Assembly (NCBI RefSeq): GCF_017834145.1
Contig: NZ_JAFIDA010000001.1
Span: forward strand, 1,240,001 to 1,304,000
Origin: Leucobacter exalbidus
GTDB lineage: Bacteria > Actinomycetota > Actinomycetes > Actinomycetales > Microbacteriaceae
Length of the DNA stretch: 64,000 bases
Reading direction: 5' to 3'
Numbering within the stretch: the first letter of the stretch is position 1; the number at the start of each line of letters is the position of its first letter. The notes beneath the pieces are model-generated. The model was not told where the DNA came from, searched no databases, and was given only the letters and a program-made list of their open reading frames with translations. The position numbers and the translations under genes are program-made. Below are positions 33,454 through 41,143 of the stretch, in pieces.

Positions 33454-34245
33454 ATGGCACATGTAACGCACACTATTCACAAGAAGTCATACACTACCGT
33501 GGAACCACATGATGGCCGCTCTGGTGCGCTCCCCATTAACAACAACGTTGCTGGACGGTGCCGGTGGATTCTGAGCTTCGTTTCACTCGGACTGCTTGCG
33601 CTCATCTACATTTGCGCGGTACTCACACCGATTGGCCAAGCGCTTGAAAACGCCGCGCTTCGAGGCGCCGCCGGCGTCATCATCGGGGGCCAAATTATCA
33701 CCCAGATACTCAAACGTTTTATTCTCCCTCGGCAGCCATTGGTCGAGGTGGTTGGCGATTACTCGGGCAACTCCTTTCCGAGCGGTCACACGACCATCGC
33801 CATTACCGTGCTGGTCGCGGTTCTGTTGGTCGTACCGTTCCGTTTTCGCGGTATCGCCATGTTTCTTGTCATTCCCTGGGCCACTGGGATTGGCGCATAT
33901 ACAATCACCGCCAAGTGGCATCGCTTCTCTGACGCCCTTGGTGCAGACATGATTGCGCTGCTACTTGGCTCGCTCGCCGTGCTGGTGCTGCTGAGAATGG
34001 GCCGGATCAAACCAGCCAAGACCCGCCCCAAGCTCCGCGTCATCTACGCAGTTGCTGTTTCGATCGCGGGAGTGAGCGCTCTCGTGCTCGGTGCATTCTT
34101 GGGAGCATCGGTGGGAACCATGCCGCTTGATACTTCGATAGTCGAGTGGAACGCGTACCTTGCAGCACACTCTCTTGCCTCGGGTTGCTCAATATTAACG
34201 GCCATTATCTTCTGGGCTTCATGGCGCCATCTTGAGGCGACCTAA
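33454..34245 (+). CDS. PAP2-family membrane phosphatase
   Basis: A 263-residue phosphatidic-acid-phosphatase-type protein with six helices. The three catalytic motifs are visible: KRFILPRQP (Lys and Arg), NSFPSGHT (central His), and WHRFSDALGAD (Arg, and Asp in place of the usual H-x3-D region). It should dephosphorylate lipid phosphates, such as undecaprenyl pyrophosphate or phosphatidate, at the outer membrane face. Base composition is AT-richer than the flanks. ATG 33454 is used; GTG 33499 is another possible start. A strong terminator follows at 34279. Confidence 0.82.
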   Translation: MAHVTHTIHKKSYTTVEPHDGRSGALPINNNVAGRCRWILSFVSLGLLALIYICAVLTPIGQALENAALRGAAGVIIGGQIITQILKRFILPRQPLVEVVGDYSGNSFPSGHTTIAITVLVAVLLVVPFRFRGIAMFLVIPWATGIGAYTITAKWHRFSDALGADMIALLLGSLAVLVLLRMGRIKPAKTRPKLRVIYAVAVSIAGVSALVLGAFLGASVGTMPLDTSIVEWNAYLAAHSLASGCSILTAIIFWASWRHLEAT

Positions 34246-34276
34246 GCCCGGGCGCTAACGCGCCTTAGACACCACC

Positions 34277-34329
34277 AACCCCGAAACTTCGTTGATTTCC
34301 CAACGAAGTTTCGGGGTATTTTGTTGGGT
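34277..34329. repeat. 53-bp direct repeat, copy 1
   Basis: Aligned without gaps to 38669-38721, with about six mismatches over 53 bp, in the same orientation. It includes the stem-loop CCCCGAAACTTCGTTG / CAACGAAGTTTCGGGG and ends with the first bases of sequence that, in copy 2, is the 3' end of tRNA-Pro. It may be a distal end scar of an element inserted next to the tRNA, or a reused terminator. Confidence 0.7.
34279..34316 (+). terminator. Rho-independent terminator after PAP2 gene
   Basis: A 16-bp perfect stem (34279-34294 with 34301-34316), 6-nt loop, followed by TATTTTGTTG on the plus strand, 33 bases after the PAP2 stop codon. Confidence 0.85.
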
Positions 34330-34397
34330 CACGAGATTATGTCCTGCGGCTATTGCCCCTTACCCGCGCTAATCCCAGCCACCAGTTGCGACCACTT

Positions 34398-34416
34398 ATT
34401 GATAACAACTATCATT
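34398..34416. promoter_or_regulatory. Fur/Zur-type operator candidate
   Basis: The 19-mer ATTGATAACAACTATCATT contains TGATA-ACAAC-TATCA, a perfect 5-5-5 dyad like the 7-1-7 Fur-family boxes (TGATAATGATTATCA type). It lies 214 bp upstream of the YibE/F start. Binding by a zinc or iron regulator is inferred from sequence similarity alone. Confidence 0.4.
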
Positions 34417-34629
34417 AGCAATTGTTCTCGGTAATGACCATACGTAGCTGCCAGTTCAATGACCTGGCCGTTGGGGGATGTATGAGTTCGCTCATTGCCA
34501 CCATTCCCAGAATAAATTCGCAAGTAATCACACCTGGATTATTTGGGTAAGCCCTAGATGACTTTCAGTCATTGGCGTTCAACGCAGCACATTTCCTAGT
34601 TGTCGATTGAGGAAGAAGCGATTTCTGAG

Positions 34630-35922
34630 ATGGAAGACCCCACTGGCCGCGTCGCCACCCATGCCCCGGTCTCCGGCGCATCCCCGAGAAAGCCCCGCTA
34701 TCGCGCGCTTCACATCATTCTGGTCGGGATCGTGGCATTGCTCGTACTGGGCACAGCAAGTTTGACTTACACTCTCTGGCCAGACGGCAGCCAAATTGTT
34801 GACCAGCCCGATAGCTCCACCGGGGGCGGTGAAATCATTGCCGCCCGGGTGATCGAAGTATCGCATGTCTCCTGCGCACAACCGGGCACCCAATCGCCCA
34901 ATCAGGTCACCGGTAATGATGCGACGGCTCAGCCCCATTCGGATACCTGCGTGGAGGTGCGTGCAGAGCTCCCCATCGGAGAACCTGTCACCTTTTCTCT
35001 CAACAACTTGCGGGCAGAAAACACTACTGTCCGAGAGGGTGACCAGGTGAATCTCATCGCGCACGAGATAGATCTGAATGGCGAAACGGAGACAATATAT
35101 TCGTTTTATAACTATCCGCGCGGCGGAAAACTACTTACGGTTGCGATCATCTTCGTCGTCATCGTCATCGCAGTGGGCCGCTGGAGGGGCGCGCTAGCAC
35201 TCATCGGGGTCGGTGCATCGATTGCGCTGCTCACAACGTTCATCCTTCCCGCCATTCTTGCGGGGAAGCCAGCACTCCTTGTCGCGGTGGCTGGGGCTAT
35301 CGGCATCATGGTCATTGTGCTGTACCTTGCACATGGCTTCTCTCACCGAACGACCGCCGCGTTATTCGGATCAATATTCGGGATCCTGTTCACCGCCGGT
35401 GCGGGGTTTGCTGTCACTCGATGGCTGCGTTTCTCGGGTATCGGCTCTACGGAAGACGCCAGCTTATTAATTGCGGTGCCTGGGGTAGACATGAATGATG
35501 TTCTCACTGCGACAATCGTGATTGCGGGTTTGGGCATTTTGAACGACATTACTGTGGCGCAGGCTTCAGCCGTATGGGAAATGCGAGCGCTCAACCCGCA
35601 TCTCTCAAAACAACGGATATACGTCTCCGCGATGCGAGTCGGCAGAGACCACATCGCCTCAAGTATCTACACGCTCGTGTTCGCCTATGCGGGTTCGATG
35701 CTCGTGGTGCTCTTACTGCTGTACACCTATCCACGAGACCTCATAGATTTAGTAACGAGCGAGCAAATCGGGCAAGAAATCATCCGCACACTCATCGGAG
35801 CGGCAGGGCTCGTGCTTTCGATGCCGATCACAACTGGTCTCGCGGTACTCTTCGCCAGGGAAACTTCGACTCCAAGCCACGCAGTTTCAGTTCTTGATGG
35901 CCCCGAAGAACAGCTGTCCTAA
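34630..35922 (+). CDS. YibE/F-family membrane protein
   Basis: A 430-residue membrane protein. An N-terminal cytosolic tail and helix (HIILVGIVALLVLG) precede an extracellular domain with two Cys (SHVSCAQ, SDTCVEV). Then come seven or eight helices with YibE/F signatures: GGKLLTVAIIFVVIVIAVGR, VDMNDVLTATIVIAGLGILN and QASAVWEMRALNP. The function of YibE/F is unknown; in Lactococcus it is genetically linked to stress resistance. ATG 34630 is used; GAGGAAG is 14 bases upstream, and TTG 34600 is an alternative. The Fur-like dyad upstream hints at metal control. Isolated gene. Confidence 0.82.
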   Translation: MEDPTGRVATHAPVSGASPRKPRYRALHIILVGIVALLVLGTASLTYTLWPDGSQIVDQPDSSTGGGEIIAARVIEVSHVSCAQPGTQSPNQVTGNDATAQPHSDTCVEVRAELPIGEPVTFSLNNLRAENTTVREGDQVNLIAHEIDLNGETETIYSFYNYPRGGKLLTVAIIFVVIVIAVGRWRGALALIGVGASIALLTTFILPAILAGKPALLVAVAGAIGIMVIVLYLAHGFSHRTTAALFGSIFGILFTAGAGFAVTRWLRFSGIGSTEDASLLIAVPGVDMNDVLTATIVIAGLGILNDITVAQASAVWEMRALNPHLSKQRIYVSAMRVGRDHIASSIYTLVFAYAGSMLVVLLLLYTYPRDLIDLVTSEQIGQEIIRTLIGAAGLVLSMPITTGLAVLFARETSTPSHAVSVLDGPEEQLS

Positions 35923-35984
35923 GCACGCCAAGCTCTCTCTCCGTGTGGACAGCATGTATGTGGCCGGGATCGAGCTAACCAGAC

Positions 35985-36383
35985 TTAGCGTGCCTGCTCC
36001 ACGAGTGGATATCTAAAGGTTTCGTGAGGCATCGCACATTTGGAGCAGCTACCTATGGCGTCGCACACGGACACGTGCCGAAGCATTCGGACGGACGCTT
36101 CGATCTCCAGCGCTTCACGTTCGAGGACCACGAGGCGGCGCGACAGCAGTGGCGCCCTGAGGTCAACTGGGCCGTGCAGCATCACGGCGATCTCCCCCAA
36201 GCTGAGCCCAGCGGCCTTACCGCACTGGATCAGCTCGATCTGGCAGTCGTACTCAGCGAGGTAGCGCCGGTGGCCCGATGACGTGCGCTGCGGCCGCAGC
36301 GCACCAACATCTTCCCAGTGCCGCAGCACGTGCTCCGGCACTCGGTGACGCGCGGCCGTCTGGCCGATCGTCGATCCTGCCAT
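35985..36383 (-). CDS. MerR-family transcriptional regulator
   Basis: A 132-residue regulator. Residues 1-70 are the MerR helix-turn-helix and wing (TIGQTAARHRVPEHVLRHWE, DVGALRPQRTSSGHRRYLAE). A dimerisation helix and a short C-terminal part with three cysteines (SVCDAIGSCSKCAMP) follow, which could bind metal or sense redox change. It is divergent from the NTF2-like gene; the shared 81-bp gap contains a MerR-type operator between stretched promoter elements. It is likely to activate that gene on distortion of the DNA. Confidence 0.88.
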   Translation of the reverse strand: MAGSTIGQTAARHRVPEHVLRHWEDVGALRPQRTSSGHRRYLAEYDCQIELIQCGKAAGLSLGEIAVMLHGPVDLRAPLLSRRLVVLEREALEIEASVRMLRHVSVCDAIGSCSKCAMPHETFRYPLVEQAR

Positions 36384-36401
36384 AGCTCCAGCCCCTTCGA
36401 C

Positions 36402-36432
36402 TTGACTTCAGGTCGACCTGAGGTTCGACCAT
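36402..36432 (+). promoter_or_regulatory. MerR-type promoter/operator for the NTF2-like gene
   Basis: -35 TTGACT (36402-36407) and -10 GACCAT (36427-36432) are 19 bp apart. The dyad ACTTCAGGTCGACCTGAGGT (36405-36424, one mismatched pair) sits in and around the spacer. A 19-bp spacer with dyad is the hallmark of MerR-activated promoters. Confidence 0.65.
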
Positions 36433-36464
36433 TGTCAGAGTATCCGACGACGAGAGGACGAACC

Positions 36465-36842
36465 ATGACTGTATCCGTGGCCCACAAAGCATTGGCCGAC
36501 TTCAACGAGGGCGAGGCCTTTTTCAGGCATCTGTCTGACACGGTGGTACTCGGGTTTCCGTACGGCCCATCGCTCGGGCTACTCGACCGCGTGGTCGGTG
36601 TGCAGGCCGTGCGCGATCGACTCGGCACAGCGCAGTCCTCCGGGCTCAGAATTTCAGACGCCACGATCCATGATGCCGGATCGCATCGGTGCTTCGCCGA
36701 GTGCATCGGCAGCTATCGCGCGGAGGACGGACGCACGGTGGACGTGCCGCTAGCTGCAGTAATCGAGCACAACAGCGAACGCATCACTTTGATTCGCGAG
36801 CATTGGGACACTCTGCGTTTGGCGACAATGAACGAGAGCTGA
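36465..36842 (+). CDS. NTF2-like/SnoaL-type protein
   Basis: A 125-residue protein with the NTF2-like cone fold: helix (VSVAHKALADFNEGEAFFRH), then strands with FPYGPSLGLLDRVVGVQAVR, ECIGSYRAEDGRTVDVPLAA and ERITLIREHWDT. Proteins of this class bind or isomerise small hydrophobic molecules, often as limonene-epoxide-hydrolase- or SnoaL-like enzymes. ATG 36465 follows GAGAGGACGAACC. Control by the divergent MerR protein is likely. The substrate is not known. Confidence 0.82.
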   Translation: MTVSVAHKALADFNEGEAFFRHLSDTVVLGFPYGPSLGLLDRVVGVQAVRDRLGTAQSSGLRISDATIHDAGSHRCFAECIGSYRAEDGRTVDVPLAAVIEHNSERITLIREHWDTLRLATMNES

Positions 36843-37317
36843 GCGGCTGACCGCACTCTCGCCTACCCCGACAGCAGCCCCTTTCAAAACCTCAAAGTTC
36901 TATTTCACCAACCGGTCATTTAGTGCCACTCGTGGCAGTAAAAAGTGAAGCCTCAATTCATAGCGGCGAGATCGGAGGGGCTGACCGTGTCAGACGCTAC
37001 CCTCGCCGATGCTGCCTCCTACATCGCCGAAAGCATCGATTCTGATGAACTTGTTGATCGAGTTCGCGCTCGGTATGGACTCAGCTGAGTTCGTAGACCC
37101 CTACTTGATTTCGGGGACCACGGTACTCTGAACTGGTCCCGTTTTGGTCCCCTGTTATTACCGATTCCACGCGCTGACCACAACAACCACGACCATCGGC
37201 TAACGCCAGGATTCACCCCGCCTGCTGATGCCACAAGGGAGAGCACGTAACCCTGGTCAGGGGACTATCTCATTAACGGTGTTTCTGGCGGTTGTGGTCT
37301 AGTAGGTTTTTGCGGCC
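36843..37317. other. Gene-poor region with decayed mobile DNA
   Basis: Apart from the 33-codon ORF at 36987-37088, no gene is visible. Present are a short hairpin (TGCCAC-TC-GTGGCA at 36933-36946), and an inverted repeat GGGGACCA (37113-37120)/TGGTCCCC (37145-37152). The right end runs into the IS3 remnant. This looks like the leftover of one or more inserted elements. Confidence 0.5.
36987..37088 (+). CDS. 33-residue ORF with strong ribosome site, unknown
   Basis: GTG 36987 is seven bases after GGAGGGG, a better ribosome site than most genes here. It encodes 33 residues (begins VSDATLADAASYIAESI, ends DRVRARYGLS) predicted to be one amphipathic acidic helix and a basic end. It may be a genuine microprotein or the intact N-terminus of a gene cut by the nearby insertion remnants. 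No homologue is recognised. Confidence 0.35.
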   Translation: MSDATLADAASYIAESIDSDELVDRVRARYGLS

Positions 37318-37431
37318 GGCAGGGATCTGTCTCAATTGATTCATCGCAGCGACCGCGGAGTTCAAATTCGAGCAGTTCGCTACACCGAACGCCTCGCTGC
37401 AGCGGAAACCGTTGCCTCGATGGGAACGAGC
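37318..37431 (+). pseudogene. IS3-family transposase (OrfB) internal fragment
   Basis: One frame reads GRDLSQLIHRSDRGVQIRAV followed by RYTERLAAAETVASMGTS. This is the part of IS3-family OrfB around the second catalytic Asp (usually HHSDRGSQY, then RYTERLAE, SVG). The neighbouring G-D-S-Y-D-N segment is lost, and neither the rest of the transposase nor terminal repeats are visible. It is a small remnant of a former insertion, directly beside the immunity-type gene. Confidence 0.75.
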
Positions 37432-37439
37432 CGCCCGTT

Positions 37440-38519
37440 CTACATGTGTTTGAGGACGCCGTCGTCGTCCGCGGCGACGAGCACCATGAAGTCAACGACG
37501 AGCTCTGCGACCTCCCCGTTCGCGTCCTCACCCCAGTACACCGGGTAGCTGCCGTCGCCGTACCCGGAGTCAGCAGCGAAGCCCACCCCCGCATCCCCGA
37601 GCGAGAACTCGAGCGTCGCGGGGCGTTCGATCGCGGTGAAATTGTCGAACGCCGCGGCCTTATCGCGCCGCGTCATCGACGCGTAGCCGACGTAGTCCGC
37701 TATGACGACGCACCCCGCATCGACGCCGACCACGTGGCCACTGCCCGGAATGGACGCCGGATGCCAGGCGACCGGCGTCTGGTCGCTGAAGCGCACCCGC
37801 ACGGCGGCGTTGCGGCCGAACGCCGTGACCCGGTCGACTGGATAGGAGCCCGGGTTGACCGTGCGGGAGAGCGGGTGGGCATCGTCGTTGTCGTAGCCGA
37901 AATCCAGGACCGTCAGCACTCCGGTGCTCGTGACGAGGGTGCCGATCCCAGAGACCTCCACCCGAGAGGTCTCGCCGTCGCGCGCACGGGTGACCTCGCG
38001 ATCCGTGAAGTTGCGCACCTCGTCCAGCTGCGCCTCCGCCTCCGGCATCTCAGTGAACGGCGCGCCGACAGCGCACTCCTGCACACTCGCGTCGATGCTC
38101 ACGCGATCAACGAATGGCAAGATCGGGTCGCTGGAGTGATCGGTGATCGCCGAGATCTTCCAGTCCTCGCTCTGCACTCGCACTGTGTACTCATGAATCC
38201 TCGCGAGCGGGGAGGTGCTCTGGGTCAGCACGTAGGCGACGTTCTCGTGCCCCTCAGACCGGAGGAACCACTCCGCGTCAGGCCCGTACTGGGCGGGCCT
38301 GTCGAAGGACTGCCCGAGGGCTATAGTCGATGAGTCGGTGAAATGGTTCCGCGTCGTCTGTGCCATCAGACCGTGCCAGAGCTTGAACGGGTCCAGCGGG
38401 TTGGCGGGATCACGATTTTCGAACGCGGGCGCGGCGGAATGCCACTGCGCGTCGAACTCGGCCATGAATTCCTGCACGCGCTCCTCAGCGGGATGGCGCG
38501 ACTCGCTGCTGCTCGTCAT
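37440..38519 (-). CDS. NTF2-like plus DUF4241 predicted immunity protein
   Basis: A 359-residue cytosolic protein with two parts. Residues about 1-140 look like an NTF2-fold immunity domain (LWHGLMAQTTRNHFTDSSTI, HEYTVRVQSEDWKISAITD). Residues about 150-359 match DUF4241, ending GDGSYPVYWGEDANGEVAEL and VVDFMVLV. Both domain types occur in proteins that protect against polymorphic toxins, and the fusion is unusual to me. ATG 38519 has only a weak ribosome site. No toxin gene is next to it; an IS3 remnant lies right downstream. Orphan immunity is an inference. Confidence 0.6.
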   Translation of the reverse strand: MTSSSESRHPAEERVQEFMAEFDAQWHSAAPAFENRDPANPLDPFKLWHGLMAQTTRNHFTDSSTIALGQSFDRPAQYGPDAEWFLRSEGHENVAYVLTQSTSPLARIHEYTVRVQSEDWKISAITDHSSDPILPFVDRVSIDASVQECAVGAPFTEMPEAEAQLDEVRNFTDREVTRARDGETSRVEVSGIGTLVTSTGVLTVLDFGYDNDDAHPLSRTVNPGSYPVDRVTAFGRNAAVRVRFSDQTPVAWHPASIPGSGHVVGVDAGCVVIADYVGYASMTRRDKAAAFDNFTAIERPATLEFSLGDAGVGFAADSGYGDGSYPVYWGEDANGEVAELVVDFMVLVAADDDGVLKHM

Positions 38520-38668
38520 GAGCGGAATGCTACCAGAACACGTCGGCCTGCGATAGAAACCCAGTGCGCCTGCATGCGGAGGAAGCATTTACGGATGCCC
38601 CTGCGGCCATTCGCCGTGTTAGCCAAATGTTAGCCAACCGCTGACCAACCAACTTCCAGATACAACAA

Positions 38669-38715
38669 AACCCCGAAACTTCGTTGATTTCTCAACGCTG
38701 TTCCGGGGTATTTTG

Positions 38716-38721
<6 letters not shown>
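38669..38721. repeat. 53-bp direct repeat, copy 2, adjoining tRNA-Pro
   Basis: Partner of 34277-34329. It overlaps the last 5-6 bases of the tRNA-Pro gene and the terminator of the tRNA. The two copies bracket 4.3 kb of AT-richer, patchy DNA. No integrase gene is found in that block. Confidence 0.7.
38671..38708 (-). terminator. Terminator of the tRNA-Pro gene
   Basis: Stem 38671-38686 with 38693-38708 (three mismatched pairs) and, on the minus strand, a following TTTTGTTGT. It begins eight bases after the 3' end of the tRNA. Confidence 0.7.
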
Positions 38722-38789
<68 letters not shown>

Positions 38790-38934
38790 TTGTTACTTCT
38801 CGAAGCGAACTTCCCGAAGGCAACCCCTTAATATTACCGAGAATGGGCGAAGGCGCGAAATCGAGGCCGCTCGGCGCGTCGCATCGAACCGAAACACCCC
38901 CAAATTGGGGCTCAACCTACCTGCCAGAGCACCC

Positions 38935-39372
38935 TCATCCCTCCTGCAGCACGTCGGCCAGATCTCCTCCCTCAAAGAGAAACCGGCGGCCGCGCACTGA
39001 GTCAACGTTGATGCGCACGAATGTGGGTTTCGCGCTCGACACCATCGGCGTCAGCGGCAGCTCGGCCGCCGCCGCGATCTCAGCTTCTCGTTCGAGCACT
39101 TCTGCCCGCCCGTGTACGACCACGCTCCAGCCGCGTTCAGAGGTAAACCGATCAACCTCAAGCAGCACTGAGCTGTTGACGGTGAGGCCGGCAAGCTTTG
39201 ATCCGGCGGCGCTGCGAAACACGATCGATTCGTCATCGACCACGAAGTTGAGCGGCACGATGTCAACGATGTCACCCACGTGCGTGACGAGTCGCCCCAC
39301 CGTTTCGAGCCGCAGTAATTTCCAGCACTCTTGCGAGTTCAGCACAATGACGGGCACTTCGTTGCGATCCAT
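38935..39372 (-). CDS. Pyridoxamine 5'-phosphate oxidase-family (split-barrel) protein
   Basis: A 145-residue split-barrel flavin-binding protein. Segments: ECWKLLRLETVGRLVTHVGD at the N-terminus, IVPLNFVVDDESIVFRSAAG, then VLLEVDRFTSERGWSVVVHG and AEVLE. Such proteins bind FMN or F420 and reduce or sequester diverse ligands; a role in pyridoxal synthesis is not implied. ATG 39372 is chosen because it begins the domain. It is divergent from the NUDIX-NYN gene with a 45-bp gap, so the promoters overlap. Confidence 0.85.
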   Translation of the reverse strand: MDRNEVPVIVLNSQECWKLLRLETVGRLVTHVGDIVDIVPLNFVVDDESIVFRSAAGSKLAGLTVNSSVLLEVDRFTSERGWSVVVHGRAEVLEREAEIAAAAELPLTPMVSSAKPTFVRINVDSVRGRRFLFEGGDLADVLQEG

Positions 39373-39417
39373 GTCTTCATTCTCACCCAAATATCGTGCG
39401 CCCGCTACGCTGAGTGA

Positions 39418-40416
39418 ATGAGCGACCAGCGAAACTCGGGCGATGCCTGGATCACCGCCGCCGACGGCGCGCGTTATTGGGGGCGCTTTGGCGCGGCGGG
39501 CCTCCTCGTGATTGATCGTGCGCGCGACGAGGGCCGCGGTGCAATTTTGCTGCAGCACCGGGTGACCTGGAGCGATCACGGCGATACCTGGGGCATTCCC
39601 GGCGGTGCCCGGCACGAGGGCGAGTCGCCCATCGATGCCGCGATCCGGGAGTCACAGGAAGAGGCCGGGGTGCCCGATGACTGCTTGCGACCCCGGTTCA
39701 CGCACGTGCTTGATCGCGGAGTTTGGGCCTACACCACGCTCATTGCCGAGGTCACGACGCCGTTCGAACCGAGCATCACCGACGCCGAGAGCCACGCGCT
39801 CGCCTGGGTGCCGCTCGATCAGGTGACCGAGCTGCCGCTGCACCCCGCGTTCGCGGCGAGCTGGGAGATCTTGAAGCCGCTGCTCGTCGCCCCGCCCGCG
39901 GTGATCGTCGATGCCGCGAACGTAATCGGCAGCGTGCCCAATGGCTGGTGGAAGGATCGTCGCGGCGCGGCCGAGCGCCTGCGCGATCGGCTCGATCTGC
40001 TGGCCGCCTCGCCCGATGGCCTGCGATCGGGGTTCGTCGGCGTGCCTGAGTCTCGCGTGCCGGGCCTCGACCGGGTCTTTCCTGACTGGATCATGGTGAC
40101 TGAGGGCGTTGCCCGGGGCATTGCCCCCGGATCCCTGGTGCAGGTCCTCGATGCCGTTGAACTGGGTGATGACGCCATCATCCAAGAGACCGATGCGCGC
40201 GCGGCCGAGGGCGCACTCGTGGCCGTGGTCACAAGCGATGCCGAGCTGAAGGTGCGCGTGGGGGCCGCGGGCGCCTCGAGCATTCACGGCACGCAGACCC
40301 TGGTGAAGCTGCTCCCCGAGTTGCCCGAGCCGGCCGGGGCAACCGCCAATCTCACCGTGCCCACCGAACTCACGGTGCCCACCGGACCTACCGACGCCGA
40401 AACCTCGCGCGAGTAG
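39418..40416 (+). CDS. NUDIX hydrolase fused to a NYN/PIN-like domain
   Basis: A 332-residue protein. Residues about 25-150 are a NUDIX domain with the box GGARHEGESPIDAAIRES followed by QEEAG (Glu residues for Mg2+). Residues about 160-290 start with VIVDAANVIGSVPNGWW, the first acidic strand of NYN/PIN-type nucleases, and include DIKRGAAERLRDRL-like helices and VVTSDAELKVRV (second acidic cluster). The tail (TVPTELTVPTGP) is low complexity. A hydrolase for nucleotide caps or oxidised nucleotides joined to an RNase-like domain suggests RNA turnover. The second domain is inferred from its pattern. Confidence 0.75.
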   Translation: MSDQRNSGDAWITAADGARYWGRFGAAGLLVIDRARDEGRGAILLQHRVTWSDHGDTWGIPGGARHEGESPIDAAIRESQEEAGVPDDCLRPRFTHVLDRGVWAYTTLIAEVTTPFEPSITDAESHALAWVPLDQVTELPLHPAFAASWEILKPLLVAPPAVIVDAANVIGSVPNGWWKDRRGAAERLRDRLDLLAASPDGLRSGFVGVPESRVPGLDRVFPDWIMVTEGVARGIAPGSLVQVLDAVELGDDAIIQETDARAAEGALVAVVTSDAELKVRVGAAGASSIHGTQTLVKLLPELPEPAGATANLTVPTELTVPTGPTDAETSRE

Positions 40417-40423
40417 CGCCCGG

Positions 40424-41143
40424 TTACCGGCGGCGCAGCGCCGCCACGATGCCATAGCCGAGCAGCCCCTGCCCAAGCGTGTAGGTGAGCATCACGGCCC
40501 CGCTCGTCCAATCTGGCATGATCTCGGGCGCAAAGAAGCGCAGCGACAAGATCGCATCAGAGACGAGAAACCAGGCGCCGCCCCACGCCACCACCGCGCC
40601 GCAGCGCGAGGCAACCGCCGCCGTGCCCACGAGCAGTGCCCCGTATACGGCGACCGCCGCCGCAAGCGATCCCGTGCGGGGCAGCAGCGTCGCCATCAGC
40701 GCCGCATACGCGAGCACATAGCCGAGCGCCCACACCGGAAACCCGCGTTGTGCGATCCCGCGCCCCCGCCACATCAACACCAGATAGGCGACGTGCGCAA
40801 CCCCAAAGCAGGCGAGCATGGCGGGCAGCTCGTCGGGCAGCATCGGAAAGAAGGTGCCCGCACCGTCGCCCAGCCATGAGCACAGGATTGCGGTGATGAG
40901 CAGCGCGATCGCGCCACGTGCCCGCAGCCCGGCGCACGCCCACAGCACCGCTGCGGCGAGCGCCGGCATCAGCAGCAGTTTGGTCGGCCCGTCGATCGGG
41001 TGTTCGGCGAATCTTGCGGCCACGTGAATGACCGAGATCACCGCATAGGGCGCGAAGGGTATGAGCCTTGCCCCCAGGGTGGCCTGCGCGCTGTTCCAGC
41101 GTGTGCCCAGGGTGGCGTGCGCCTCGCGCACTGCCAAGGTCAT
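40424..41143 (-). CDS. Lysoplasmalogenase (YhhN/TMEM86 family)
   Basis: A 239-residue membrane protein with eight short helices. The family pattern is present: PTKLLLMPALAAAVL, LITAILCSWLGDGAGTFFPM (the D in the catalytic region), HVAYLVLMWRG, WGGAWFLVSDAILSLRFF and LTYTLGQGLLGYG. Members hydrolyse the vinyl ether of lysoplasmalogens; the bacterial role is uncertain. Its start overlaps the end of the RraA-like gene by 4 nt, so both are on one transcript. Confidence 0.87.
   Translation of the reverse strand: MTLAVREAHATLGTRWNSAQATLGARLIPFAPYAVISVIHVAARFAEHPIDGPTKLLLMPALAAAVLWACAGLRARGAIALLITAILCSWLGDGAGTFFPMLPDELPAMLACFGVAHVAYLVLMWRGRGIAQRGFPVWALGYVLAYAALMATLLPRTGSLAAAVAVYGALLVGTAAVASRCGAVVAWGGAWFLVSDAILSLRFFAPEIMPDWTSGAVMLTYTLGQGLLGYGIVAALRRR

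Larger units (their letters stand above)
34246..34629. other. AT-rich intergenic region with terminator, repeat copy and promoter of YibE/F gene
   Basis: No gene is seen in these 384 bp. From left to right they hold the PAP2 terminator within a repeat copy (34277-34329), a Fur-type dyad at 34398-34416, and AT-rich sequence (34480-34600) typical of a promoter. The region is notably less GC-rich than most of the window, suggesting it is not native core DNA. Confidence 0.6.

Noticed and set aside
37113..37152. GGGGACCA/TGGTCCCC inverted repeat as IS terminal repeats
   Set aside because: The repeat is only 8 bp, with 24 bp between, and no transposase lies between. It is not paired with the IS3 remnant.
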